Below, piece after piece: positions 6,814 to 14,109 of a stretch of DNA of 17,891 nt. The notes beneath the pieces are model-generated. The model did no database searches. It was not told the origin of the DNA and was given only the letters and a program-made list of their open reading frames with translations. This DNA comes from Pelotomaculum_C sp050950345 (GTDB lineage Bacteria; Bacillota; Desulfotomaculia; Desulfotomaculales; Pelotomaculaceae), in contig JBMNHK010000011.1 in NCBI GenBank assembly GCA_050950345.1, forward strand, positions 1 to 17,891. The letters are read 5' to 3'. A program made the position numbers and the translations under genes. Within the stretch, counting starts at the first letter, position 1. Each line of letters opens with the position of its first letter.

Positions 6814-7731
6814 GTGAGATTTTTAGTAGAAGCCTCAGGCAGTCTAACTTCAACATATTTAATTAATTCAATAAAATCTGCAGGTCATGAAGTCATAGCT
6901 TCAGATATTAATTCTCATTGTGCAGGCCGTTACTTGGCCGACGACTTTATGCTAATGCCTAAAGTAAGCGATGAAAAGTTATGGGATAAAGTAACCATAT
7001 TACTGAAAAAACATGGCGTTGATGTGGTGATCCCGTCTTTGGATGAGATGCTTTTGGGCTGGGCGGAGCGTAAGGAGCATTTTCGGAACATGGGCGTGAC
7101 TATAATTTGTTCTGCTGCATCAACAATCCGGGTTTTTCAAGACAAATGGTTAACATACCGATTCTTTTCTAAAAACAGTATCCCTACTCCAGCAACCAGC
7201 CTTACGCAAGACTATCCCTTGCTCAAACCCCGATATGGGCGGGGAGCTAAAGGTATCAAGATTGCTTCGGAGCCTATATCCATGACAGGTTATATTTCTC
7301 AAGAAGTGGTTCAAGGCCAAGAGTATACGGTGGATGTACTATGTAACAAGGATTCTAAACCGTTATACATAGTTCCTCGAATCCGCCAAGGGGTTAAGGA
7401 TGGTAAGTCTACTGGGGGAGTGGTGATAGACCATCCTGGTATAACTGATTGGGTACAACGGATTTGCCAGCTCAGTTCTTTTCAAGGCCCCATAAATCTC
7501 CAGTGTTTTATCTGTGATGATGGGAGTATTAAATTTATTGAAATCAATCCTCGGGTTGCAGGTGGTATGGCATTGGGATTTGCAGCTACAGAAAATTGGA
7601 TTCCTTTGTTGGTAAATCATTTCGTTTACGGCAAGGAGATTGCGAATCTAAAGCCGATTCAGTATGGAATGATGATGAGGCGATATTATGCTGAAGTCTT
7701 TGTTCCCCCAAGTAACATGGGATCAAATTGA
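6814..7731 (+). CDS. ATP-grasp ligase-like protein 2 (carbamoyl-phosphate-synthase-like)
   Basis: A 305-residue ATP-grasp protein. Residues 1-110 form a Rossmann-like domain (MRFLVEASGSLTSTYLINSI, then VVIPSLDEML). The core shows LLKPRYGRGAKGI (K138 and glycine-rich loop), SQEVVQGQEYTVDVL (162-176), NLQCF (228-232) and FIEINPRVAGG (241-251) carrying the magnesium ligands. It resembles the CarB-like ATP-grasp proteins found beside nonulosonate genes. The GTG 6814 start follows AAAGGTG at good spacing. Its last 44 bases overlap the HAD gene, which implies linked translation and linked function. The acyl donor and acceptor are not deducible. Its composition is closer to the Leg genes than to the preceding ligase, so the two are probably not a recent duplication. 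Confidence 0.8.
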   Translation: MRFLVEASGSLTSTYLINSIKSAGHEVIASDINSHCAGRYLADDFMLMPKVSDEKLWDKVTILLKKHGVDVVIPSLDEMLLGWAERKEHFRNMGVTIICSAASTIRVFQDKWLTYRFFSKNSIPTPATSLTQDYPLLKPRYGRGAKGIKIASEPISMTGYISQEVVQGQEYTVDVLCNKDSKPLYIVPRIRQGVKDGKSTGGVVIDHPGITDWVQRICQLSSFQGPINLQCFICDDGSIKFIEINPRVAGGMALGFAATENWIPLLVNHFVYGKEIANLKPIQYGMMMRRYYAEVFVPPSNMGSN

Positions 7732-8335
7732 AGCTGTTGGCTTCGATTTAGATGGGACTATATACGATGAACTGGATTTTATTCTCCAGGTCTATTTGCC
7801 CATTGCTATTCTGTTAGCTAATTTGTCAAATCAGGATCAACAGGAAGTTTATCGGTGGATGGTTAACCGTTGGCTTGAAAAGGGAAGTTCTTACAACCGT
7901 ATTTTTGAGGAAGTATTAAGTTCAAAGGGTGTTGATGAGGGAAAAAAAACCATTGAAAGATGCCTGCATATTTTCAAACATTTCCGGCCAGAAATATCCT
8001 TAACTAATAGGGTTAAAATATTGCTTGATAATTTCAAAAGTAATTATCCTTTATTTTTAATTACTGATGGTAGCGGCTTGCTCCAAAGAGCCAAGTTTAA
8101 GGCCCTGGGCTTAGGAAAATGGTTTGAAATAAATAATATCGCTATATCTGGTGATTATGGGCGGAAATATCAAAAGCCATCGGCTTTTATGGCTAGTCAA
8201 ATCGAAGTATTACGAGATATTAAACCTTCCCGAGTAATTTATTTTGGTGATAGGGAGGTTGATGCTTTATTTTCCCGTAATGCCGGGTTTGGTTTTATTC
8301 CTGTCAAAGTGATGCAGGTGGGGGTAATATCATGA
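7688..8335 (+). CDS. HAD-family phosphatase
   Basis: A 215-residue haloacid-dehalogenase-type hydrolase. Motif I is GFDLDGTIYD (nucleophile D20, acid/base D22), motif II LITDG (T126), motif III KPS (K163) and motif IV FGDREVD (D188, D192). The region between motifs I and II (about 30-110) is helical, a C1 cap. The layout resembles the N-acylneuraminate-9-phosphatase/YjjG group, but legionaminic acid made by LegI carries no 9-phosphate. The true substrate may be a phosphorylated precursor or a by-product of the neighbouring ligase. ATG 7688 lies inside the ATP-grasp 2 gene, and the stop overlaps the LegG start as ATGA, so expression is coupled both ways. Confidence 0.8.
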   Translation: MLKSLFPQVTWDQIEAVGFDLDGTIYDELDFILQVYLPIAILLANLSNQDQQEVYRWMVNRWLEKGSSYNRIFEEVLSSKGVDEGKKTIERCLHIFKHFRPEISLTNRVKILLDNFKSNYPLFLITDGSGLLQRAKFKALGLGKWFEINNIAISGDYGRKYQKPSAFMASQIEVLRDIKPSRVIYFGDREVDALFSRNAGFGFIPVKVMQVGVIS

Positions 8336-9492
8336 ATAAACGAGTTGTACTTGGAGTATCAGGTATTCGATCAGAATACGATATTATGTCATCAGTGTTC
8401 CGGGCAATTCAACAACATCCCGGGCTGGAGCTGTACTTAATTGTTACCGGAGCGCATTTGTCCAGTTTATATGGCAATACGGTGCAAGATATTAAGGACG
8501 ATGGTTTTGCCATTGCTGATAAAATAGAAAGTTTGCTCAACGGAGACCGGGCTTCTTCCAGAGTCAAGGGTTTAGCCATCCAACTGCAGGGAATGATTCA
8601 AACGGTTTTCCGGATTAACCCTGATTTTCTGTTAGTTCTTGGCGATCGAGAGGAATCCATGTCTACTGCTCTGATTGGGGCCTATATGAATATTCCGGTA
8701 GCCCATATTGGTGGAGGTGATCGGGTGGTAGGGAATGTAGATGATCAGGTACGCCATGCAGTAACCAAACTAGCTCATCTGCATTTTGTGACTAATCAAG
8801 AAAGTTATGACCGGATTATCAGGATGGGAGAGCAGCCTTTCCGGGTCTTCAATGTAGGAAACCCCGGTTTAGATCGGCTACTGGCTGAGCCCGTGCTCTC
8901 AGCTAAAGAATTATCACAACGACTGGGATTTTCTATCCGGGACGATGAACCCTTTATTCTTTTGATACAGCACGTCATATCTACCGAAATCGAAGAAGCC
9001 TATGAGCAGATGCAGATAACCCTGGAAGCAGTAAAGCAGATGAGAATTAAGACAGTGCTTATTTATCCCAACTCTGATGCGGGCAGTCAGCAGATAATTA
9101 GAGCCATAGAACAATATCGGGATTTAACATTTCTCTATATAACCAAGAACTTACCTAGGCCGGAGTTTGTTAACTTAATGCGCAGAGCGGGTTGTATGCT
9201 GGGGAATTCCAGTGCCGGTATCCTTGAAGCCCCATTATTAAAACTTCCGGTGATCAACGTGGGCAACCGTCAAAAAGGAAGACTCCATGCCGAAAATGTC
9301 CAGTTTGTTCCTCATGATTCCAAGGCAATCTGTACGGCAGTCCGGCGGGCTCTATTCGATAAAACATACCGTTACGAAGTTGCCCGGTGTTCCAATCCTT
9401 ATGGAGATGGACATGCATCGAAGAAAATAGCTAAATTATTGGCCGAAATTTCCATAGATGAAAAGCTTTTGGTAAAGGATGTAACCTACTAA
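8332..9492 (+). CDS. legG: Hydrolysing 2-epimerase LegG (NeuC-like)
   Basis: Epimerises C2 of the GDP- or UDP-linked 2,4-diacetamido-2,4,6-trideoxyglucose and releases the nucleotide, giving free 2,4-diacetamido-2,4,6-trideoxymannose for LegI. The 386-residue protein has the NeuC/WecB two-domain fold: GIRSEYDIM (11-19), the GDREESM loop (104-110), HIGGGDRVVGNVDDQVRHAV (125-144), VGNPGLDRL (175-183) and the C-terminal GNSSAGILEAP (291-301) that binds the nucleotide diphosphate. ATG 8332 overlaps the HAD stop and is preceded by GGTGGGGG. Intact. Assignment as LegG rather than NeuC rests on the neighbouring LegB, LegC and LegI-like genes. Confidence 0.9.
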   Translation: MNKRVVLGVSGIRSEYDIMSSVFRAIQQHPGLELYLIVTGAHLSSLYGNTVQDIKDDGFAIADKIESLLNGDRASSRVKGLAIQLQGMIQTVFRINPDFLLVLGDREESMSTALIGAYMNIPVAHIGGGDRVVGNVDDQVRHAVTKLAHLHFVTNQESYDRIIRMGEQPFRVFNVGNPGLDRLLAEPVLSAKELSQRLGFSIRDDEPFILLIQHVISTEIEEAYEQMQITLEAVKQMRIKTVLIYPNSDAGSQQIIRAIEQYRDLTFLYITKNLPRPEFVNLMRRAGCMLGNSSAGILEAPLLKLPVINVGNRQKGRLHAENVQFVPHDSKAICTAVRRALFDKTYRYEVARCSNPYGDGHASKKIAKLLAEISIDEKLLVKDVTY

Positions 9493-10166
9493 TGAAAAGG
9501 CAAATTATTGTAATTTCACCCCATCCTGATGATGAAACCCTGGGTTGTGGGGGAAACCTTTTGAGGCATCGGGCCGAAGGAGATGCTCTGGGTTGGTTGA
9601 TAGTAACTGCCATCCACCAAGAAGAAGGATTTACTGCGAACCAGATCGCCAAGCGACAGCAGGAAATCTCAACTGTAGCACAGCATTACGGCTTTGCATC
9701 TGTGGTTAAGTTGGACCTGCCTACAACGAAGCTGGATACTGTACCAATGCAGGTGTTGGTGCATGGCATCGGCTCTGTTTTTCAAGAAATCAAGCCCGAT
9801 ACCATTTATCTGCCTTATAGGGGTGATGCACATACCGATCACGCTATTGTATTTGATGCCGCTATTTCATGCACCAAATGGTTTCGTTATCCTTTTATTA
9901 AACGAGTTCTGGTTTATGAAACCCTGTCAGAAACCGACTTTGGGCTTAATCCCGATGCTAATGGTTTTCGTCCGAATGTGTTTGTAAATATAGATTCTTA
10001 TTTAGAACAAAAAATTCACATTATGCGAGAATATTCCAATGAGATGGGTGAGTTTCCTTTTCCCCGGAGCGAGGAAGCTATTAGAGCTTTGGCACGAATC
10101 AGAGGTATCGCTGCTGGGTATCAGGCAGCGGAGGCCTTTATGCTGTTACGGGAGCGATGGGATTGA
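9492..10166 (+). CDS. PIG-L/LmbE-type N-acetyl-sugar deacetylase
   Basis: A 224-residue zinc-dependent deacetylase of the PIG-L family. The metal site is clear: SPHPDDETLGCGG (H11, D13, D14) and GDAHTDH (H114, D116, H117). Characterised relatives remove acetyl from N-acetylglucosaminyl or similar amino sugars in the cytoplasm. Placed between LegG and LegI it could expose an amine on the 6-deoxy diacetamido sugar, on legionaminic acid, or on an early N-acetylglucosamine precursor. With two ligases and a methyltransferase upstream, removal of one acetyl to allow another acyl group is my favoured inference. ATG 9492 shares one base with the LegG stop (TAATG). No such enzyme is needed for standard Leg5Ac7Ac. 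Confidence 0.85.
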   Translation: MKRQIIVISPHPDDETLGCGGNLLRHRAEGDALGWLIVTAIHQEEGFTANQIAKRQQEISTVAQHYGFASVVKLDLPTTKLDTVPMQVLVHGIGSVFQEIKPDTIYLPYRGDAHTDHAIVFDAAISCTKWFRYPFIKRVLVYETLSETDFGLNPDANGFRPNVFVNIDSYLEQKIHIMREYSNEMGEFPFPRSEEAIRALARIRGIAAGYQAAEAFMLLRERWD

Positions 10167-11254
10167 TGAAATCTAAACCTACTACATATATTATCGCGGA
10201 AGCAGGGGTCAATCATAACGGTTCTTTATCTATGGCCAAGCAGCTGGTTAATATAGCTGCAGAAGCAGGGGCTGATGCGGTTAAATTCCAGACCTTTCGG
10301 ACTGAAGAGCTTGTTTCCAAAACTGCACCAAAAGCCGCTTATCAGCAGCAGACCACCAGTAAATTCGAGTCCCAGTATGCAATGCTCAAAAAGCTGGAAC
10401 TGACCGAAGCGGACCATAATGAATTGGTTAGCTACTGTGCAGATAAAAACATTGATTTTCTTTCTACACCTTTTGATGCTCCTAGCGTGGATTTATTAGC
10501 CGACATTTTGGGAATTCGGAGAATTAAAATTTCCTCCGGAGAAATAACCAATGCTCCATTGCTGTTAAAAATAGCTAGCACCCAAAAAGAAGTCATTCTT
10601 TCCACAGGTATGTCTACTCTTGGAGAGATAGAAAGGGCCTTGGAGGTATTAGCTTTCGGTTATATCTGCAACGATGAACAAACACCATCTGTAGAAGCTT
10701 TTAGGCAGGCATACCTATGTGCAACCGGACAGGAAATATTGCAAGAAAAAGTGACGCTTCTTCACTGTACCACCGAATATCCGGCACCTTTTAAAGAGGT
10801 GAATTTAAGGGCCATGGATACCCTCCAGCAGGCTTTTGGCCTCCCTGTGGGCTATTCAGATCATACACCGGGCATTGCCGTACCCATAGCGGCGGTGGCT
10901 CGAGGGGCAGTAATGATCGAAAAACATTTTACTTTGGATCGTAATTTGCCCGGACCCGACCACAAGGCATCTTTGGAACCGGAAGAACTGAAGCAAATGG
11001 TGCAATCAATTCGGCAGGTGGAACAAGCCTTGGGCACCAACCGAAAAATGCCGACAGTTTCAGAGTTAGCCAATAGGACGACAGCTCGTAAGAGTCTGGT
11101 AGCACTAAAGGAAATCAAATGTGGCGAAGAGTATACAGTTGATAACTTGGGAGCAAAACGCCCCGGTAATGGATTGTCTCCATTTTATTACTGGAAAATG
11201 CTGGGGAGAAGGGCTGCGAGAGATTATCAAATTGATGAGCTGGTGGAGTTATGA
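10166..11254 (+). CDS. legI: Legionaminic acid synthase LegI (NeuB-like)
   Basis: Condenses phosphoenolpyruvate with the 2,4-diacetamido-2,4,6-trideoxymannose released by LegG to give the nine-carbon legionaminic acid. The 362-residue protein has the NeuB barrel with AEAGVNHNGS (11-20), DAVKFQTF (37-44), FLSTPFD, KISSGE, YSDHTPGI and EKHFTLDRNLPGPDH, then a C-terminal SAF/antifreeze-like domain (KSLVALKEIKCGEEY, then LGAKRPGNGL). ATG 10166 is preferred because GGGAG (10150-10154) is 11 bases upstream and the codon overlaps the deacetylase stop as TGATG; ATG 10157 would lie almost on that site. Separation from NeuB or PseI proper rests on gene context. Confidence 0.9.
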   Translation: MKSKPTTYIIAEAGVNHNGSLSMAKQLVNIAAEAGADAVKFQTFRTEELVSKTAPKAAYQQQTTSKFESQYAMLKKLELTEADHNELVSYCADKNIDFLSTPFDAPSVDLLADILGIRRIKISSGEITNAPLLLKIASTQKEVILSTGMSTLGEIERALEVLAFGYICNDEQTPSVEAFRQAYLCATGQEILQEKVTLLHCTTEYPAPFKEVNLRAMDTLQQAFGLPVGYSDHTPGIAVPIAAVARGAVMIEKHFTLDRNLPGPDHKASLEPEELKQMVQSIRQVEQALGTNRKMPTVSELANRTTARKSLVALKEIKCGEEYTVDNLGAKRPGNGLSPFYYWKMLGRRAARDYQIDELVEL

Positions 11255-11899
11255 CGGCACGGCCTGTTATTATTCTTGGTGCAGGAGGCCATAGTAGTGT
11301 TTTAATCGATATCTTAAAATCTTCTGCTATAGAGATAAAAGGTATTACGGAGCATGATGCAAACCTGCATGGCAGCAGATTCATGGGTATTCCCGTAATC
11401 GGTGATGATAGCTTGATTTTGAAAAATAAAATCAGCGAAATAAAGTTAGTTAATGGATTGGGTATGGCCGATCGCTTTGGTCAGCTCAGGCGTGCAGCGT
11501 GTATATGAAGCGTTCAAAGAACGGGGGTACTCCTTTGCCGGTGTAATCCATGCCAGTGCTATAATTTCTCCCGAAGCCGACTTGGCTGAAGATATTCAAG
11601 TAATGGCCGGAGCCATAATCCAGACAGCAGTAACTATAGGGGCCAATACTATTATAAACACCAAAGCTAGCGTAGATCATGAATGTACAGTTGGCAAGCA
11701 TGTACATATTGCCCCTGGAGCAACCGTTTCTGGGGGGGTGACCATCGGGGATGGGGTTCTGATCGGAGCTGGAGCAACTATTATTCAGGGTGTGCATGTC
11801 GGCGCAAACAGTACCGTAGCGGCCGGAGCTGTAGTTGTTAGAGACGTTCCGGAAGGAGTTGTCGTGAGGGGTGTACCGGCAAGGGTGGTGCAAAAATGA
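11251..11899 (+). pseudogene. LegH/PglD-like hexapeptide acyltransferase with one frameshift
   Basis: The N-terminal half is a Rossmann-like sugar-binding domain (PVIILGAGGHSSVLIDIL) and the C-terminal half a left-handed beta-helix of hexapeptide repeats (ADLAEDIQVMAGAIIQ, IGDGVLIGAGATIIQGVHVG) with a catalytic-type His in ASVDHECTVG. This is the NeuD/PglD layout, expected for LegH, which acetylates the C4 amine made by LegC using acetyl-CoA. The first frame stops at 11508, and the second is open from about 11453 to 11899. Removing one T from TTT at 11476-11478 gives a continuous 215-residue protein (..GMADRLVSSGVQRVYEAF..). The start ATG 11251 overlaps LegI's stop as ATGA. An intact enzyme is needed by the pathway, so sequence error is plausible. 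Confidence 0.75.
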
Positions 11900-13035
11900 A
11901 GGGAATAAAGGGTTGGGAGCAGCTATCTGACATGAGAAATAACTTAAAAGGTGGTCCCCGTATGGACAGGCATCCCAATGTGATCAAACAAATACTGGTT
12001 TCGCCCGATAATACATTGGTAAATTCATTGCAGCGGATGAACGATGCCGGCCTGCAGCTACTGCTTGTAATAGATGCTGAACAGAAGTTAGTTGGCACTG
12101 TTACTGACGGGGATGTTCGGAGGGCCTTATTGCGGGGGAAGGGCCTCGATGTGAAAATTTCAGAGGTAATGTTCCCACGCCCGGTTGTTTTCAAAGTTGG
12201 AACGCCGGTAGAAAAAATACGTGAGGTAATGCTGCAGAGGAACATTCGGCACATACCGTTGGTTGACAATGATGGCCGATTAACTGACCTTTTATTATGG
12301 ACAGATCTTTTTGAACAGAAGACTTTAAAAAGGAACGAAAAGATCATTATTATGGCTGGGGGCAAAGGCACCCGGCTGGATCCGTTTACCAAGATTTTGC
12401 CTAAACCATTGATTCCCCTGGGGGACAGGCCGGTTATCGAAATAATCATGGACGGCTTTTATAGTTGCGGATTTGCTGATTTTACCGTCTCGCTTGGTTA
12501 TAAGGCCGATATTATGCGTCTTTATTTTCTGGAAAATGATCACCGCCCCTATTCAGTAGACTTTATCCAGGAGAAAGAACCGCTAGGAACTGCTGGATCA
12601 CTTAGTTTATTAGAAGGCCAAATTGATACAACATGTATTGTTACAAACTGCGATATTGTACTGAAAGTGGATTATGCTGATATCCTGGCCTATCACAACA
12701 GAAAGCAAAATGATTTTACAGTGATTGGAGCCATAAAAAATTTCACGATTCCTTACGGCGTGCTGCAGTTAGAAAATGAAGAATTAAAATATATCGATGA
12801 AAAACCCAGTAAGGGTTATTTTGTTAACACGGGTGTATATGTAATGGAGCCGGGCATTATTTCATTGGTTCCCAAACTGGAATCTATGCAGATGACGGAA
12901 TTGATTGTCAGGGCCAAGAACGCCGGCTTCAAGGTGGGAGTATATCCTTTCAAAGGCCAGTGGTTTGATGTAGGCCAATGGGAGGATTATCGTAAAACAT
13001 TAAATACTTTTGAATACATACTGGAGGAGCGTTGA
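11896..13035 (+). CDS. ptmE: CBS-domain sugar-1-phosphate guanylyltransferase, PtmE-like
   Basis: Two CBS domains (about 28-82 and 88-140) precede a nucleotidyltransferase domain with the signature MAGGKGTRLDPFTKILPKPL (153-172) and later NCDIV and FDVGQWEDY. This domain order is that of Campylobacter PtmE, which makes GDP-glucosamine from glucosamine-1-phosphate and GTP and so channels amino sugar to the legionaminic route; CBS domains may sense nucleotides. ATG 11896 overlaps the upstream stop as ATGA and follows AGGGTGG. ATG 11962 is a strong alternative: AAAGGTGG lies 7 bases before it and relatives begin near that point, so the first 22 residues are doubtful. The guanylyl specificity is inferred from the domain order, not proved. 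Confidence 0.85.
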   Translation: MKGIKGWEQLSDMRNNLKGGPRMDRHPNVIKQILVSPDNTLVNSLQRMNDAGLQLLLVIDAEQKLVGTVTDGDVRRALLRGKGLDVKISEVMFPRPVVFKVGTPVEKIREVMLQRNIRHIPLVDNDGRLTDLLLWTDLFEQKTLKRNEKIIIMAGGKGTRLDPFTKILPKPLIPLGDRPVIEIIMDGFYSCGFADFTVSLGYKADIMRLYFLENDHRPYSVDFIQEKEPLGTAGSLSLLEGQIDTTCIVTNCDIVLKVDYADILAYHNRKQNDFTVIGAIKNFTIPYGVLQLENEELKYIDEKPSKGYFVNTGVYVMEPGIISLVPKLESMQMTELIVRAKNAGFKVGVYPFKGQWFDVGQWEDYRKTLNTFEYILEER

Positions 13036-13787
13036 TGTATCAGGGAAAAAAAATTATGGGGTTTATTCCAGCACGAGCCGGGTCAAAGGGCGTGCCGGGG
13101 AAAAATATCAAACCATTGGCGGGAAAACCTTTGATTGTACATACGATTGAAGTAGCCAAAGCCAGTGGTATTTTTGATTTTCTCATGGTATCGACTGACG
13201 GAATGGAAATTGCGTCTATTGCCCAAAAAGCTGGGGCAGAGGTGCCGTTTATGCGCCCTCCTGATCTGGCCACCGATGACGCCAAAGGGATTGATGTGCT
13301 TCATCACGCTATGGATTGGTGCAAAAATCATCATAAGAAATTTGACTGGTTAATGCTATTGCAGCCTACCAGTCCCCTGCGCAGCAGTGAAGATATTATT
13401 AACGCTTGTAGTCTGATGGAGAAGCGCAGAGGAACGGCTGTTGTTTCCGTATGTGAGGCGGAACACCACCCCTGGTGGTGCAATACTCTGCCGAGCGATT
13501 TTTGCATGGATAAATTTTTGCATTCAGAAGCAATTAAGACGAATCGTCAGGATTTGCCTGTATTTTACCGGATTAATGGAGCTATTTATCTCGCAGAATG
13601 GGATTTTATCTGTAATCGGGATTCGTGGTATAGCCCGCAAACATATGCTTATGTTATGCCTCAAGAAAGATCATTGGACATCGATAGTATGATTGATTTT
13701 GAGCTTGCAGGTGTTTTAATGAGAGGGAAAAAAGTGGCAGACGACCAAGGAAAGGACATTTTAATGTACATGGATGATCAAAAATAA
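13035..13787 (+). CDS. legF: CMP-legionaminic acid synthetase LegF
   Basis: Activates legionaminic acid with CTP to the CMP-sugar used by flagellin glycosyltransferases; last step of the operon. The 250-residue protein has the cytidylyltransferase signature ARAGSKGVPGKN (13-24), VSTDGMEIA (52-60), RPPDLATDDA and LQPTSPLR (109-116), with a C-terminal LDIDSMIDFELA typical of NeuA/LegF proteins. ATG 13035 shares a base with the PtmE stop (TGATG) and has GGAGGAG at 13023-13029; TTG 13032 is too close to that site. CMP-Leg rather than CMP-Neu5Ac or CMP-Pse is assigned from LegB/C/G/I next door. I see no convincing terminator after it, so some transcription may run on into the flagellin leader. Confidence 0.9.
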   Translation: MYQGKKIMGFIPARAGSKGVPGKNIKPLAGKPLIVHTIEVAKASGIFDFLMVSTDGMEIASIAQKAGAEVPFMRPPDLATDDAKGIDVLHHAMDWCKNHHKKFDWLMLLQPTSPLRSSEDIINACSLMEKRRGTAVVSVCEAEHHPWWCNTLPSDFCMDKFLHSEAIKTNRQDLPVFYRINGAIYLAEWDFICNRDSWYSPQTYAYVMPQERSLDIDSMIDFELAGVLMRGKKVADDQGKDILMYMDDQK

Positions 13788-13799
13788 CTCCCCGGGGGC

Positions 13800-13826
13800 T
13801 TAAGTTTTCCATATTTTTTCCGATAA
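13800..13826 (+). promoter_or_regulatory. Sigma-28 (SigD/FliA-type) flagellin promoter
   Basis: TTAAGTTT (13800-13807) and TCCGATAA (13819-13826) are separated by exactly 11 bases. The enterobacterial sigma-28 consensus is TAAAGTTT-N11-GCCGATAA, so each box matches 7 of 8. Position ahead of flagellin is just what is expected for a late flagellar gene. It begins 12 bases after the legF stop, making flagellin separately controlled from the sugar operon. Confidence 0.85.
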
Positions 13827-13889
13827 GAATAGTGGTGCAGGGGATGCGGAGAAGGAAGATCTTTAAGGATGACGGGGCTTCAAGAACGA

Positions 13890-13909
13890 TAGGTGCTTAT
13901 AGGTGCTTA
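13890..13909 (+). repeat. Tandem 10-bp repeat in the flagellin leader
   Basis: TAGGTGCTTA occurs twice in direct contact (13890-13899 and 13900-13909), both copies exact. It could be a small expansion, a protein-binding site or chance. Confidence 0.6.
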
Positions 13910-14063
13910 AGTTAAGGAGGCTAAATTATACTCTTACTCTTTTCTGTTTTTCCCTTGTTCCGATGCTAGTTAGATGATAGTGATGATAGTTATATTAAGG
14001 ATACGGTATTAATGGTATTGGGCCGGCCCGATATCCCCGGAATTTGGGCCGCTTGATATAAAA

Positions 14064-14102
14064 CGGTGGGCAGGGAGGCCCGCCGAAAATAAACAGGGAG
14101 GT
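14064..14102 (+). promoter_or_regulatory. Two candidate CsrA sites: hairpin loop and flagellin Shine-Dalgarno
   Basis: Bases 14064-14071 and 14078-14085 pair fully (one wobble) and expose AGGGAG in a 6-base loop, which contains a GGA. Then ACAGGGAGGT (14093-14102) matches the CsrA consensus ACARGGAUGU at 9 of 10 positions and includes the ribosome binding site GGGAGG, 8 bases before the ATG. In Bacillus subtilis hag, CsrA also binds two leader sites, one over the Shine-Dalgarno. The match is by eye; csrA and fliW are not in this window. Confidence 0.5.
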
Positions 14103-14109
14103 AAAAATA

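Larger units (their letters stand above)
13788..14109 (+). other. Flagellin upstream region and long leader
   Basis: These 322 bases contain no gene I can support. They hold the sigma-28 promoter (13800-13826), a tandem 10-bp repeat (13890-13909), an orphan AAGGAGG (13914-13920) with no start codon in the next 12 bases, a GGGCCGGCCC-centred palindrome (14017-14032), and a hairpin followed by the flagellin ribosome binding site (14064-14102). From the predicted start near 13834 the untranslated leader is about 275 bases, unusually long. Confidence 0.6.

Noticed and set aside
6814..7731. ATP-grasp 2 as a duplicate of ATP-grasp 1
   Set aside because: Lengths, N-terminal domains and core motifs differ (EINPEIPGD against EINPRVAGG), and so does base composition.
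11838..12449. 203-codon open frame antisense to the PtmE-like gene
   Set aside because: Ser/Arg/Pro-rich shadow of a well-supported gene, no recognisable motif.
13788..13800. CTCCCCGGGGG as a legF terminator
   Set aside because: The palindrome has no room for a loop and the following T's belong to the sigma-28 promoter spacer.
14017..14032. GGGCCGGCCC-centred palindrome as an operator
   Set aside because: It is perfect apart from one wobble but GC-rich and loop-free; no known regulator motif fits, so it may be chance.
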